Source of the DNA: CBDDFV01 sp965227335
Lineage (GTDB): Bacteria; Planctomycetota; Phycisphaerae; Phycisphaerales; SM1A02
Length of the DNA: 64,000 nt
Reading direction: 5' to 3'
Assembly: GCA_965227335.1 (NCBI GenBank)
Contig: CBDDFV010000001.1
Coordinates: 62,001-126,000, forward strand
Shown here: in pieces, positions 53,063 through 63,547 of the stretch
Position numbering within the stretch: position 1 is the stretch's first letter
How the letters are laid out: every line of letters starts with the position of its first letter
Position numbers and translations under genes: made by a program
The notes under the pieces: model-generated
The model's input: only the letters and a program-made list of their open reading frames with translations
What the model was told of the DNA's origin: nothing
Database searches by the model: none

Positions 53063-53295
53063 CCCCCGGCTCCGCCGGGGGTCAACGCCGGGACTTCACC
53101 GCGGCTCGTGCATCACCGGGTTCGACTCGACAACATCGCGGGCGAACGCCGGGACCTCGGGGGCGAACGTTCAGGACTCCATCGCGTCGTCGGCGCGAGC
53201 GCCGGCCGCTCCCGTGGTGCACGTTGGTGCGCGAGTGCGCGTTGTCGCTGTGCGGCGCGGGTGGTCGGGGGTGAGTCCCCCGGCGGAGCCGGGGG
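53063..53295. repeat. Pair of CCCCCGGC palindromes between pilT and the ABC gene
   Basis: Two identical 19-base hairpins in opposite orientation: CCCCCGGC-TCC-GCCGGGGG at 53063-53081 and CCCCCGGC-GGA-GCCGGGGG at 53277-53295. The second directly abuts the pilT stop codon. They resemble the palindromes at 25025-25353 (both have a TCC or GGA loop) and could be REP-like elements or an attenuator pair. Confidence 0.75.
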
Positions 53296-54408
<1,113 letters not shown>

Positions 54409-54586
54409 GAAGCGGTCTCCTTCTGGGGAAACCGTCGGGGGTTGGGGGCCTCCGGCGGAGTCGGATGGTCTCTCTCGAACATACCAACCAGACCCCGGCC
54501 GCGCGGGGAAAATCCGCCCCCGAAATCACCTCGGCGGGGGTGGGAGCGACGACCGGCCCGGTCGAATCGTCTATCCTTGCCACGCC

Positions 54587-56245
54587 ATGAGTCAAGACGA
54601 ATCCACCGCCGTCGAAACGGCCTCGGCCCTCCAGGCCGCGACCGACGAGTATCTCGCCATCGCCGAGCAGATCCGTGCCGGCGGCGGTCCCAAGGGGATC
54701 GAGCGTCAGCACCGGCACGGACGTCTGACCGCCCGGGAACGCATCGACCGGCTGGTCGATTCCGATGCGCATCTTTTCGAGTGCGGTCTCTTCGCGGCGT
54801 GGAACATGTACGGCGCGTACGGCGGCGCGCCCGCCGCAGGCGTCGTGACCACCATCGCCCCCGTCGGCGGCAAGCTCTCGATGATCGTCGCCAACGACGC
54901 CACCGTGAAGGCCGGCGCGTTCTTCCCCATGACGTGCAAGAAGATCATCCGCGCCCAGATGATCGCCGCTCGCGCCCGTCTCCCGCTCATCTACCTCGTC
55001 GACTCCGCCGGCGTCTTCCTCCCCCTGCAGGAGGACGTTTTTCCCGACACCGACGACTTCGGACGCATCTTCCGCAACAACGCGGTGATCAGTGCGATGG
55101 GCGTGCCGCAGGTCGCCGCGATCATGGGCAACTGCGTGGCCGGCGGCGGCTACCTGCCCGTCCTCTGCGACACCCTGCTCATGACCGAGGGCTCCGGGCT
55201 CTACCTCGCCGGGCCGGCCCTCGTCAAGGCCGCGATCGGTCAGGAGGTCGATTCGGAAGATCTTGGCGGCGCGCAGATGCACGCGGAAATCTCCGGCACC
55301 ATCGACTTCCGCGAGGCCGACGATGAAGCGTGCCTCGAGCGGCTCAAGTCGATTCTCCACGCCAACCAGGCGACGCCGGCGGTCAGTGATCCCCCGTATC
55401 CGGTGGCGAAGCCCGCCCGGGACGCCGGGGACGTCGACGACATCTTCCGGACCGCCGCCCATGAGCAGTACGACATGGTCGAACTGCTCTCGTGCGTCGT
55501 GGACGGCGGGAGCTGGGATGAGTATCGCGCCGAGTTCGGTCGGTCGCTGGTCTGTGGGTACGCCCGGATCGGCGGGTACCCGTGCGGGATCGTGGCGAAT
55601 CAGCGCCAGCTCACGCAGAAGAAGATGCCGGGCGGCAAGGCGGGTCCGAGCGTGGCGATGAACATGCCGGCGGTCATCTACGACGACTCCGCCGACAAGG
55701 CCGCGCGGTTCATCATGGACTGCAACCAGAAACACCTGCCGCTGATCTTCGTGAACGACACCACCGGCTTCATGGTCGGGCGCGACTCGGAGCAGGGGGG
55801 CATCATCCGCGCCGGGGCGAAGATGGTGAACGCGATGAGCAACTGCATCGTGCCGAAGATCGCGCTGATCGTCGGCGGCAGCTACGGGGCGGGCAACTAC
55901 GCGATGTGCGGACGGGCGTTCGACCCGCTGCTCACCCTCGCGTGGCCCGGCGCCCGGTGTGCGGTGATGGGGGCGGCCCAGGCCGCGAACGTGCTCCTGC
56001 AGATCGACCTCGCGGCCCGCAAGCGGCGGGGCGAGGAAGTCGACGACGCCGAGCGACAGGCCCTGCTCGAGGCGATCACGGCCAGCTACCAGGAGCAGCA
56101 GGACATCCGATACGGCGCCGCGCGAGGCTGGGTGGACCGCATCATCGAGCCGGAGGCGACCCGGGTCGAACTCACTGCGGCGTTGCAGATCGCGTCCACG
56201 TTCCCGATCGAGGGACCCTATCGGACGGGCGTGCTGCAGACGTGA
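54587..56245 (+). CDS. Acyl-CoA carboxylase carboxyltransferase (beta) subunit, MCC-like
   Basis: The protein has 552 residues, the length of methylcrotonyl- or propionyl-type beta subunits. It has the carboxyl-transferase fold twice. Family marks are RLTARERIDRLVDSDAHLFE, GVVTTIAPVGGK, FVNDTTGFMVGRDSEQGGII, and GAGNYAMCGRAFDPLL, which closely follow MCC. It transfers carboxyl from biotin to the acyl-CoA. The matching biotin-carrying alpha subunit is not in the window, so the substrate is unproven. The ATG at 54587 is chosen for the conserved MSQDES start. Confidence 0.9.
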   Translation: MSQDESTAVETASALQAATDEYLAIAEQIRAGGGPKGIERQHRHGRLTARERIDRLVDSDAHLFECGLFAAWNMYGAYGGAPAAGVVTTIAPVGGKLSMIVANDATVKAGAFFPMTCKKIIRAQMIAARARLPLIYLVDSAGVFLPLQEDVFPDTDDFGRIFRNNAVISAMGVPQVAAIMGNCVAGGGYLPVLCDTLLMTEGSGLYLAGPALVKAAIGQEVDSEDLGGAQMHAEISGTIDFREADDEACLERLKSILHANQATPAVSDPPYPVAKPARDAGDVDDIFRTAAHEQYDMVELLSCVVDGGSWDEYRAEFGRSLVCGYARIGGYPCGIVANQRQLTQKKMPGGKAGPSVAMNMPAVIYDDSADKAARFIMDCNQKHLPLIFVNDTTGFMVGRDSEQGGIIRAGAKMVNAMSNCIVPKIALIVGGSYGAGNYAMCGRAFDPLLTLAWPGARCAVMGAAQAANVLLQIDLAARKRRGEEVDDAERQALLEAITASYQEQQDIRYGAARGWVDRIIEPEATRVELTAALQIASTFPIEGPYRTGVLQT

Positions 56246-56395
56246 CCGTCCCCGAACGCCGGTCGCGGAGCGGGTTGATTCAGGCGACGTTTCATCCTTG
56301 CCGATGACCTCCAGAGATTCCTATCATGGCGTCGCCGCCGCAGATCCCCGCGACGAGCCCCGGAGCAGCCGCACACCCGGCTGAACAGATTGCCG

Positions 56396-57019
56396 ATGAA
56401 CACCGCATCCGCTGCGGCCCCCACGAACGACGCCGCCGCCGCCGAGGACGGCGGCGACCCTGACCAGCGTTCGTCCGCCGCGTCCGACCCCGATCAACCT
56501 CCCCCTGCCCGACCCGCCTCGGCGGGCGATGAGCCGTCCGGCGTGGCGTGTGAACTCGACGTGACGGTCGACGCCGACGTTCGTCCCGACGCGTTCGACG
56601 TCGATCGTCTGCGGACGACGCTCCGGGCCGCGCTGGATCAGCTGGACCGACCGGTGGGCCGTCTCGGGGCCCGGATCGTCCGCGACGAAACGATGGCCGC
56701 CCTGCACGAGCGGTATTCGAACATCCCGGGCACGACCGACGTCCTCACGTTCGATCTCACGCAGGGACCAGCCGCGCCGGTGGACGTCGACATCGTGGCG
56801 TGCCTCGACGAGGCGGCGCGGCAGGCGGCGGCCCACGGCCACGCCGTCGAGCGGGAGTTGCTGCTCTACCTGCTGCACGGCGTGCTGCATTGCCTGGGGT
56901 ACGACGATCACGATCCGACCTCGTTCGCGGCGATGCACGCGGAGGAGGACCGGATTCTCGAAGCGATCGGCGTCGGCCGCACGTTCACGCCGCCGACCCG
57001 GGGGACGGACGATGGCTGA
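56396..57019 (+). CDS. ybeY: Endoribonuclease YbeY with a disordered N-terminal extension
   Basis: The protein has 207 residues; typical YbeY proteins are 150-165. About 45 Ala/Asp/Pro-rich residues precede the catalytic core. It contains MAALHERYSNIPGTTDVLTFDL, where the family shows its H/N...TDVLSF motif, and the zinc site HGVLHCLGYDDHD near the end. The enzyme matures 16S rRNA 3' ends. An upstream TTG at 56390 is less likely. It overlaps the downstream CBS-protein gene by eight bases; the ybeY-corC linkage is widespread. Confidence 0.88.
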   Translation: MNTASAAAPTNDAAAAEDGGDPDQRSSAASDPDQPPPARPASAGDEPSGVACELDVTVDADVRPDAFDVDRLRTTLRAALDQLDRPVGRLGARIVRDETMAALHERYSNIPGTTDVLTFDLTQGPAAPVDVDIVACLDEAARQAAAHGHAVERELLLYLLHGVLHCLGYDDHDPTSFAAMHAEEDRILEAIGVGRTFTPPTRGTDDG

Positions 57020-58319
57020 TCCGCTCACCTGGTTCGCGTTGCTCACGCTGTTTCTCGCCACCTACGTGTCGGCGCTGACGTCGTCGCTGATGATCGTCCG
57101 CTCGGCCGGGCTGGAGCGTCGCCTGACCGAGATCGGCGTCGAGAACGCCTCCGCCCACTGGCTGGTGGCGCGGCTTGATCGCGTGCGCCTGTCCGCGTCC
57201 TTCCTGCGCACGGTGCTGCGGCTGCTGTTCTTTGCGCTGGTGCTGACCGATGTGGCGGGCATGGGCGAGACGTCGCAGCTCACCTGGACGGGGCTGGCCC
57301 TGGCGGGCGGCGTCTCCGTGGTCGCGTTGTGGATCTGTGCGACCGTCGTTGCGAACGCCGTCGCCCGCTACGTGGGCGAGACGTTGATCCTGATGTCGCG
57401 CGGCCCGCTGCTCGTGATGCGGTTCGTCTCGGCGCCCGCGGTGTGGGGCGTGGGCTTCGTGGACGAGGCGGTGCGTCGTCTCACGGGGGCGAATCTGCGC
57501 GACGATGAGGAGGCGGAGCGTCAGCTTCTGCGGAGCGTGGAGGAGACCCAGCGCGACGGTGCGATCGACGAGGCCGCCGCGGCGATGATCGAGAACGTGG
57601 TCGAGTTCGGCGGCACGGACGTCGGCGCCATCATGACGCCGCGCACGGATATCGAGGGTCTGGAGATCCACGTCGATCTGCCGGACATTCGTCAGTTCGT
57701 CATTCAGGCGGGTCATTCGCGGATCCCGGTGTACGACGAGAGTCTCGACGACATCGTGGGCATTCTCTACGTGAAGGATCTGATCAAGTACCTGGGCGAG
57801 ACGCCGGCGGACTTCGATCTCCGCCGGGTGCTGCGGAAGCCGCTGCTCGTGCCGGACACGAAGCCGGTGCCGCAGTTGCTGGGCGATTTCCAGCGGAGCG
57901 AGGTGCACCTGGCGATCGTGATCGACGAGTACGGCGGCACGGCGGGTCTGGTGACGATCGAGGACGTGCTCGAGGAGATCGTGGGCGAGATTCACGACGA
58001 GCACGAGCCGGACGACGAGGAGGATCCGCAGCTCGAGCGGGTCGATGAGCATCGGGCGGAGGTCGACGGTCGGTATCACATCGACGACCTGAACGAGGAG
58101 CTGGGTCTGGACCTGCCGGAGGACGAGGATTACGACACGGTGGCGGGCTTCCTGCTCGCCCAGCTCGGGCGGGTGCCGGAGACGGGCGAGACCCTGGAGG
58201 CGCACCGGGCGCGGTTCGAGGTGACGGACGCGACGCCGACGACGGTGCAGCGGGTGCGGGTCGAGTTGATCGAGGAGGCCGCGGCGACGAACGGCGTGGA
58301 CGGCGGGAACGGCGTCTGA
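57012..58319 (+). CDS. HlyC/CorC-family CBS-domain transporter protein
   Basis: The protein has 435 residues. A DUF21/CNNM membrane domain of about four segments (1-150) is followed by two CBS motifs (GAIMTPRTDIEGLEIHVDLP and GHSRIPVYDESLDDIVGILY), then the second CBS unit (AIVIDEYGGTAGLVTIEDVL). A CorC_HlyC C-terminal domain follows (DGRYHIDDLNEELG..GYxT). Members are linked to Mg2+/Co2+ export. It overlaps ybeY by eight bases. Confidence 0.92.
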   Translation: MADPLTWFALLTLFLATYVSALTSSLMIVRSAGLERRLTEIGVENASAHWLVARLDRVRLSASFLRTVLRLLFFALVLTDVAGMGETSQLTWTGLALAGGVSVVALWICATVVANAVARYVGETLILMSRGPLLVMRFVSAPAVWGVGFVDEAVRRLTGANLRDDEEAERQLLRSVEETQRDGAIDEAAAAMIENVVEFGGTDVGAIMTPRTDIEGLEIHVDLPDIRQFVIQAGHSRIPVYDESLDDIVGILYVKDLIKYLGETPADFDLRRVLRKPLLVPDTKPVPQLLGDFQRSEVHLAIVIDEYGGTAGLVTIEDVLEEIVGEIHDEHEPDDEEDPQLERVDEHRAEVDGRYHIDDLNEELGLDLPEDEDYDTVAGFLLAQLGRVPETGETLEAHRARFEVTDATPTTVQRVRVELIEEAAATNGVDGGNGV

Positions 58320-58332
58320 CGGCGGTTCCGGT

Positions 58333-59382
58333 TCAGCCCCGGGGCGAGATCTGGTGTCCGGCGTCGCGAAGCGTCTTCTCGCGGGAGGCGAGCTCCATGT
58401 CCGCCGCGACCATCATGTCGGCGAGTTCGCGGACCGATGTCCGCGCCGTCCAGCCGAGCTGGGTGCGGGCCTTCGTGGGATCGCCGAGGAGTTCGTCGAC
58501 CTCCGCGGGCCGGAAGTAGCGGGGGTCGATCTCGACGAAGTCCTGGTAATCGAGGTCGACGCTGGCGAAGGCGTGTGCGCAGAACTCGCGGACGGAGAGC
58601 ATCGCCCCGGTGGCGACGACGTAATCGTCGGGCTCGTCCTGCTGGAGCATGAGCCACATCGCCTCGACGTAGTCCCCGGCGAAGCCCCAGTCGCGCTTGG
58701 CCTCGAGGTTGCCGAGGTAGAGCTTCTTCTGCAGGCCGAGCTTGATGCGGCCGACGGCGCGGGTGATCTTGCGGGTGACGAACGTCTCGCCCCGGCGCGG
58801 CGACTCGTGGTTGAAGAGGATCCCGCAGCTCGCGTGCAGCCCGTACGCCTCGCGGTAGTTCACCGTCGCCCAGTGGGCGAACACCTTCGCGCAGCCGTAG
58901 GGGGAGCGCGGATAGAACGGCGTCCGCTCGGTCTGCGGGGTCTCCACGATCTTGCCGTACATCTCCGAGGAGCTCGCCTGGTAGACGCGGATCTGGTAGC
59001 CGGTCTGCTCCTGGTAGTCCCGCACCGCCTCCAGGAGCTTGAGGGCGCCGACCGCGACGACGTCGGCCGTGAAGATCGGCTGATCAAAGCTGACGCGGAC
59101 GTGGCTCTGAGCGCCGAGGTTGTAGACCTCGGTGGGTTTGACCTCGTGGAGGATCTTCGAGAGGGAGTTGGCGTCGACGAGGTCGCCGTAGTGCAGGAAC
59201 AGCCGGGCCCCCGATTCGTGCGGGTCCTGGTAGATGTGCTCGATCCGCTCGGTGTTGAACGAGGAGGAGCGGCGCACGATCCCGTGGACTTCGTAGCCCT
59301 TCTCGAGCAGAAGCTCCGCGAGGTAGCTTCCGTCCTGACCGGTGACGCCGGTCAGCAGTGCGCGCTTCGCCGTGATCGCCAT
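58333..59382 (-). CDS. gmd: GDP-mannose 4,6-dehydratase
   Basis: The protein has 349 residues. Marks are ALLTGVTGQDGSYLAELLLE at the N-terminus, YNLGAQSHVRVSFDQP, QASSSEMYGKIVETPQ (catalytic Ser/Glu region), RSPYGCAKVFAHW (Tyr-x3-Lys), FNHESPRRGETFVTRKI and LGNLEAKRDWGFAGDYVEAM. It makes GDP-4-keto-6-deoxymannose for fucose, rhamnose or perosamine glycans. It is convergent with the CorC gene by 13 bases, and there is no gmer or fcl partner next to it. Confidence 0.95.
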   Translation of the reverse strand: MAITAKRALLTGVTGQDGSYLAELLLEKGYEVHGIVRRSSSFNTERIEHIYQDPHESGARLFLHYGDLVDANSLSKILHEVKPTEVYNLGAQSHVRVSFDQPIFTADVVAVGALKLLEAVRDYQEQTGYQIRVYQASSSEMYGKIVETPQTERTPFYPRSPYGCAKVFAHWATVNYREAYGLHASCGILFNHESPRRGETFVTRKITRAVGRIKLGLQKKLYLGNLEAKRDWGFAGDYVEAMWLMLQQDEPDDYVVATGAMLSVREFCAHAFASVDLDYQDFVEIDPRYFRPAEVDELLGDPTKARTQLGWTARTSVRELADMMVAADMELASREKTLRDAGHQISPRG

Positions 59383-59418
59383 GACGACTCCAGGAAAAAT
59401 GAACGGGTCAAAATAGCA

Positions 59419-59456
59419 GATTTGCCCCCGCGCGGCGGGTCGCGCGAGGGCAAATC
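59419..59456 (-). terminator. Intrinsic terminator of the TPR lipoprotein gene
   Basis: A 16-base stem (59419-59434 with 59441-59456, 15 pairs) around GCGGGT lies 27 bases after the leftward stop at 59484. The leftward transcript continues into TGCTATTTTGACC, a moderate T-tract. Confidence 0.72.
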
Positions 59457-59483
59457 AAGTCGAGCATGAAACCGTGAACGCGT

Positions 59484-60698
59484 CTACTCGACGACGGTGG
59501 CGATCGCCTGGTTCAGGCGACGATTCAGGGCCCGGGCCAGCACGTTGTCCGGCTCGGCCTGACTCGCCATCGCATAACAGCGGAGCGCGGCCTGCGGCCG
59601 ACCCATCTGCTCGTACGTCCGACCCAGCATCAGGTGCGGCAGGGCCCGCTGCGGCGCACGGTCGACCGCCAGGCTGAACGCCGCGGCGGCGGCCGGCAGA
59701 TCGCCGCGATTCCGGTCGTTCACCCCGCGGAAGAAGTAGCCTTCGAACCGCTCCGGCGCGATCGCCTCGAGCTGCGTCGCACACCGGGCCACCCGCCGGT
59801 AGTCGCCGAGGTCCCACGCCACCGCGCCCAGCTCCGCCCACACGACCGGATCAGCCGGCGCGAGCTCGGAGAGAAGCAGGTAGTTGCTGCGGGCCTCGAT
59901 CGTGCGGTCGAGGGCGGTGAGACAGCGGGCTTCGAGCATGAGCAGATCGGTCCGGGCCTCGGTCCCGACCTCCGCCTGCAGGCGGCTGATCGATTCGTAC
60001 GCGTCCGCGTACCGACCGGCCATGTACTGCGCCCGCGCGAGCTCCTCGAGAATGGTCAGGTCGTCCGGTCGGAGCAGCCGCGCCTCGTTGAGGCGGCGGA
60101 CCGCTTCGGCGTGGTCGCCCTGCAGCTGCGCGACCTGTCCGAGCAGGTGGTGCATCGCCGCGTTGTTCTCGAAGTAGGCGAGCTTGGTGCTGACGAGCTG
60201 GTGCGCTTCACTGAACGCGTTGAGGGCGATCATGCTCTCAGCCGTCGCGAGCAGGTACTGGACGTTGGTCGTCTCCTTCTCGTAGGCGGTCGAGTAGCAC
60301 TCGAGCGCCTGCTCGTCCTTCGACCAGCGCTGGTAGACGATGCCGGAGAAGTACCACGCTTCGGCCGACTCGCCGTCGAGTTCGATCGCGCGTTCGAAGG
60401 ACTTGATGGCGCCTTCGAGGCGGGCCATCTCGAGCTGGATGCGGCCGCGCAGAATGTAGTAGCGGGGCTGGGCCTCGCTGCGGGAAATCGCGCGGTCAAT
60501 CTCCCGCATCGCCTGGTTGAACTGACCGGTTTCGTAGGCCTGGCGGGCCTGGTCGTAGTTGAGCTGGGCGTTGACGAGGTTCACCCGGTCGCGGGCGTCC
60601 TCGCGAACCTGCTCGCGATAGGCGGAAGGTCCGCCGCAGCCGAGAATCGACGCGGCGAGCGCGACGGCGGCGGCGAGGGAAAGGGTGCGAATCAGCAT
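59484..60698 (-). CDS. TPR-repeat lipoprotein of a pilus or secretion operon
   Basis: The protein has 404 residues, starting at an ATG after GGAGATTC. A lipoprotein signal ends in ILGC (Cys21). About nine tetratricopeptide repeats fill residues 45-400 (for example AYETGQFNQAMREIDRAISR and PHLMLGRTYEQMGRPQAALR). TPR lipoproteins such as PilF/PilW help secretins assemble in the outer membrane, and the gene follows a secretin gene by 75 bases, so that role is plausible by context. Confidence 0.87.
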   Translation of the reverse strand: MLIRTLSLAAAVALAASILGCGGPSAYREQVREDARDRVNLVNAQLNYDQARQAYETGQFNQAMREIDRAISRSEAQPRYYILRGRIQLEMARLEGAIKSFERAIELDGESAEAWYFSGIVYQRWSKDEQALECYSTAYEKETTNVQYLLATAESMIALNAFSEAHQLVSTKLAYFENNAAMHHLLGQVAQLQGDHAEAVRRLNEARLLRPDDLTILEELARAQYMAGRYADAYESISRLQAEVGTEARTDLLMLEARCLTALDRTIEARSNYLLLSELAPADPVVWAELGAVAWDLGDYRRVARCATQLEAIAPERFEGYFFRGVNDRNRGDLPAAAAAFSLAVDRAPQRALPHLMLGRTYEQMGRPQAALRCYAMASQAEPDNVLARALNRRLNQAIATVVE

Positions 60699-60726
60699 GA
60701 TGAATCTCCGGGGAAGGGAGCAATTC

Positions 60727-60759
60727 ACGCCGGCGACGGCTCCACTCCGTCGCCGGCGT
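60727..60759. other. Perfect hairpin between secretin and TPR genes
   Basis: A 13-bp perfect stem (ACGCCGGCGACGG with CCGTCGCCGGCGT) around CTCCACT lies in the 75-base gap. No T-tract follows on the transcribed strand, so it more likely serves as an mRNA processing or stability element than a terminator. Confidence 0.6.
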
Positions 60760-60773
60760 TCTGGGCGGGCGAA

Positions 60774-63224
60774 TTACTTCAGATCGTCGGACTCGATGAC
60801 CTCGGCGAACTGCTCGCCGGCGTCGTCCGTCGCGCCGAAGCGGGCGAACTCCATCTCCATCGCGTGGAAGTCCGCGAGGTTCGCGAAGAACGAATCAAAC
60901 GCGTCCTGGATCTCGAAGCAGTCGCCTTCCTCGATGACCACGCTCAGCGCGGCCCACTCGGCGTCGAAGAACGCGTCGTAGTTCATCGACGGTCCGACGC
61001 TCGCGAACGAGTCCGCCGATGAATCCGCGCCCGACGCGTCCGCGTTGAAGGCGTCCGCGTCGTAGACCGTCACGTCGCCCGAAGTGTCCGACTCGATCAC
61101 CGCCGCGTACTCACGCGGGGTCGCGGCGGACACGCCCGGCTGGAAGTCGTCCACCGTGTATCGCGTCGCCGGCTGAATGAACGGATTGCCGCCCGCCGTC
61201 GTCGTCGATGCGACCGGCGTCGAGGCCGCGGCCGGGGCCGGGCTCGGAGCGGGAGCGGGAGTGGGGGCCGAGGCGGGCGTCGACGGACCCGGCGCGACGG
61301 CGACGGGGGCCGCCGACTCGTCGTCCGTCTCGTCCGCGGTCGCCGTGGCGGAGGCCGTCCGGAACGCCTGACGCGCCGCGTCGTCGAGCCGCGCGAGGTC
61401 CGCGCCGCTCAGCACCGCGGCCATGTCGTTTGACGAATCGCGCGGGGCGGCGCCGCGGTTGGACTCGAGGCGGAACGGATCCTCGTCGTTGAGCTTCTCG
61501 CGAATGACGCGCTCCATGATGGAGTAGTCGTGCGCATCGGACTCCACGCCGGTGAGTTGATCGCGGAACCGGATCATCTCGGGCTGCTGCGGGCTGAGCC
61601 GCAGCGAGTTGTTGACGTGGTAGAGCGCGAGGGCGCTGTCGCCGCGCTTCCACGCGTCGATGGCGTCCTTGTTGTGGTTGGTGGTGATGTGCTGCCGACT
61701 GAACGGGAGCAGGCCGGCGCGGGCGCCGACGCGGACGGCTTCGACGTAGTCGTCGACCGCTTCGCCCATCTGGGCGGCGATGGCGTCCTGCACGATGGAC
61801 GGGGTGATCAGGAAGATGATCTCCTCCCGGTCGATCGAGTCGTCCTGGCCGCGGAACGCCGCGCCGACGACGGGAATGTCGCCGAGCACCGGCACCTGCC
61901 GGCGCGAGGTGCGGGTGACTTCGCGGTAGAGGCCGCCGAGCACCAGCGTCTGTCCGTCGCGGACGCGAACGTTGGTGGTGAGTTCGTTGGTGATCTCATC
62001 GGGGATGGTGATGAGGGCGTTGTTGGAGTCGGTCACGGTCCGGAGCTGGGCTTCCGAGACGCTCGGAGCGAGCTCCATGCGGATGGAGCCGTCCGACGCG
62101 ATGAAGGGCCGGAAGACCAGCTGGATGCCGGTGTCGAGGAACTCGACGGTCTGGGTCGAGGTCGTCTCGGTGGCGGTGGTCGACAGGTAGCCGACGCGGG
62201 CGCCGACGAGCACTTCCGCCCGCTGCCGGTTGAGGGCCATGATCTTCGGCCGGGCGAGGACGGTGGTGTCCGTCACTTCGTCGAGCAGCTTCAGGAAGAC
62301 GGAGACGTCGTCGTTGACGATGCCGATCTTCAGGCCGCCCGGGCCCGTGGTGTTGCCGACGGTCGACGAGCCCGCGAAGGCGTTGTTGTCCGGCGGCTGG
62401 AAGCCCGGCGACGCGGAGCCCGCGAGCAGGTCGCCGACGCCGCTGAGCGGATTGGTGAGGTCGGTGAAGTCGACGCTGCTGAGGACGGAGAAGTCGAGGC
62501 CGAACGCGTTCGCCTCGTCGAGCGAGGTCGAGAGAATCGACGATTCGACGAGCACCTGCTTCGGAGGCGTGTCGAGTTCCGAGAGCAGCGATGCGATCTC
62601 GTCGACGTTCTCCGCGTAGTCGTTGACCACGAGCTTCACCTCGTACGCGTAGCCGTCCTTGCCGCCGTCGCCGATGTCCGGCTTGAATCCGGCGTCCACG
62701 TCGCCCCGGGCGGAGACCTGGCCCTCCGACGACAGCAGCGGGGTGATGAACTCCGTCGCGTCCGTCGCGGACAGATGGTCGAGCGTGAAGATCCGGCTCA
62801 CCGTCTGCCGCTGGGCCTTCTTGATCTCGTCGATCTCGGCCTGCGTGTAGACGTAGATGAAGTTGCCTTCCTCAATGTAGCCGTACCCGTTCGCCCGCAG
62901 GATCGCCTCGAGGGCTTCGTAGAAGGTGACGTCGTAGAGATTCGCCGTCACCGTCCCCGACACGTTCTTGCTGGTGATGATGTTCTTCTGACTCTGAATC
63001 GACAGCATCTGAAGAACCTCGGCGAGGTCGGTGTCCTGCACCGCCAGCGTCTCCACGACGCCGTAGTCGGTGACGCTGACCTCGTCGTCCTCGCCGGCCG
63101 GCGGCGCCCCGTCCTGGCCAAGAGCGCCGCACGAAAGGGCGCCGGCGAGAAGCGAGGCGGCGAGGCCGACCCGCAGCCGGAGAACTTCAGGCGTCCACTT
63201 CTCTGTGAGCATGTTCATGAGCAT
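60774..63224 (-). CDS. Secretin (PilQ/GspD-type outer-membrane pore) with long C-terminal extension
   Basis: The protein has 816 residues. After a signal peptide (ending about AGALSC, with a lipoprotein cysteine possible) come an STN/N0-like domain (VSVTDYGVVETLAVQDTDL), N1-type domains (VTANLYDVTFYEALEAIL, about 90-270) and the secretin pore. The signature TLVLGGLYREVTRTSRRQVP, then LGDIPVVGAAFR and EEIIFLITPSIV, marks it. About 300 residues follow the pore, with a TPR-like part, then an Ala/Pro-rich linker and a distal acidic domain, unusual for the family. The start could also be an ATG six or twelve bases downstream; GGGAGAG precedes. It probably forms the outer-membrane pore of the pilus or secretion machine. 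Confidence 0.9.
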   Translation of the reverse strand: MLMNMLTEKWTPEVLRLRVGLAASLLAGALSCGALGQDGAPPAGEDDEVSVTDYGVVETLAVQDTDLAEVLQMLSIQSQKNIITSKNVSGTVTANLYDVTFYEALEAILRANGYGYIEEGNFIYVYTQAEIDEIKKAQRQTVSRIFTLDHLSATDATEFITPLLSSEGQVSARGDVDAGFKPDIGDGGKDGYAYEVKLVVNDYAENVDEIASLLSELDTPPKQVLVESSILSTSLDEANAFGLDFSVLSSVDFTDLTNPLSGVGDLLAGSASPGFQPPDNNAFAGSSTVGNTTGPGGLKIGIVNDDVSVFLKLLDEVTDTTVLARPKIMALNRQRAEVLVGARVGYLSTTATETTSTQTVEFLDTGIQLVFRPFIASDGSIRMELAPSVSEAQLRTVTDSNNALITIPDEITNELTTNVRVRDGQTLVLGGLYREVTRTSRRQVPVLGDIPVVGAAFRGQDDSIDREEIIFLITPSIVQDAIAAQMGEAVDDYVEAVRVGARAGLLPFSRQHITTNHNKDAIDAWKRGDSALALYHVNNSLRLSPQQPEMIRFRDQLTGVESDAHDYSIMERVIREKLNDEDPFRLESNRGAAPRDSSNDMAAVLSGADLARLDDAARQAFRTASATATADETDDESAAPVAVAPGPSTPASAPTPAPAPSPAPAAASTPVASTTTAGGNPFIQPATRYTVDDFQPGVSAATPREYAAVIESDTSGDVTVYDADAFNADASGADSSADSFASVGPSMNYDAFFDAEWAALSVVIEEGDCFEIQDAFDSFFANLADFHAMEMEFARFGATDDAGEQFAEVIESDDLK

Positions 63225-63547
63225 GACTCTCCCGCCTCGGGGCGTATCCGTCCGCCCGCCCGCGTCGGGGCGCGGCGGCGGTCGCATCACATCACGCGAG
63301 GCTCGTTCGCGAATCCATCCGTCGACGCCGAAACGCCGACCTCTCGGACGCGCCGATCTTCCCCAGACCATCCAGGGTGAACTGCACGTCCGACGATGTC
63401 TCACTTCGGCCCTATCGCGGCGCGACTTGCCTGCTTTCGCCCCGGGAAACGTGGATCTTCGGAACTTCCGCTTATCGGCCCGACCTCGCCCAGAGCGCAC
63501 GAATCGCGCGACGGTGAACGCTGTCGCCCCGATTCCATACGTTCGAT
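63225..63547. other. 323-bp spacer upstream of the secretin gene
   Basis: The secretin frame stays open across this gap, but its translation is Arg-rich and not protein-like, so I treat it as untranslated leader. On the leftward strand GGGGCGAAAGCAGGCAAG and the paired segments around 63360-63430 could fold, but they match no riboswitch consensus that I can recall. An internal promoter for the secretin is likely here. Confidence 0.45.
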
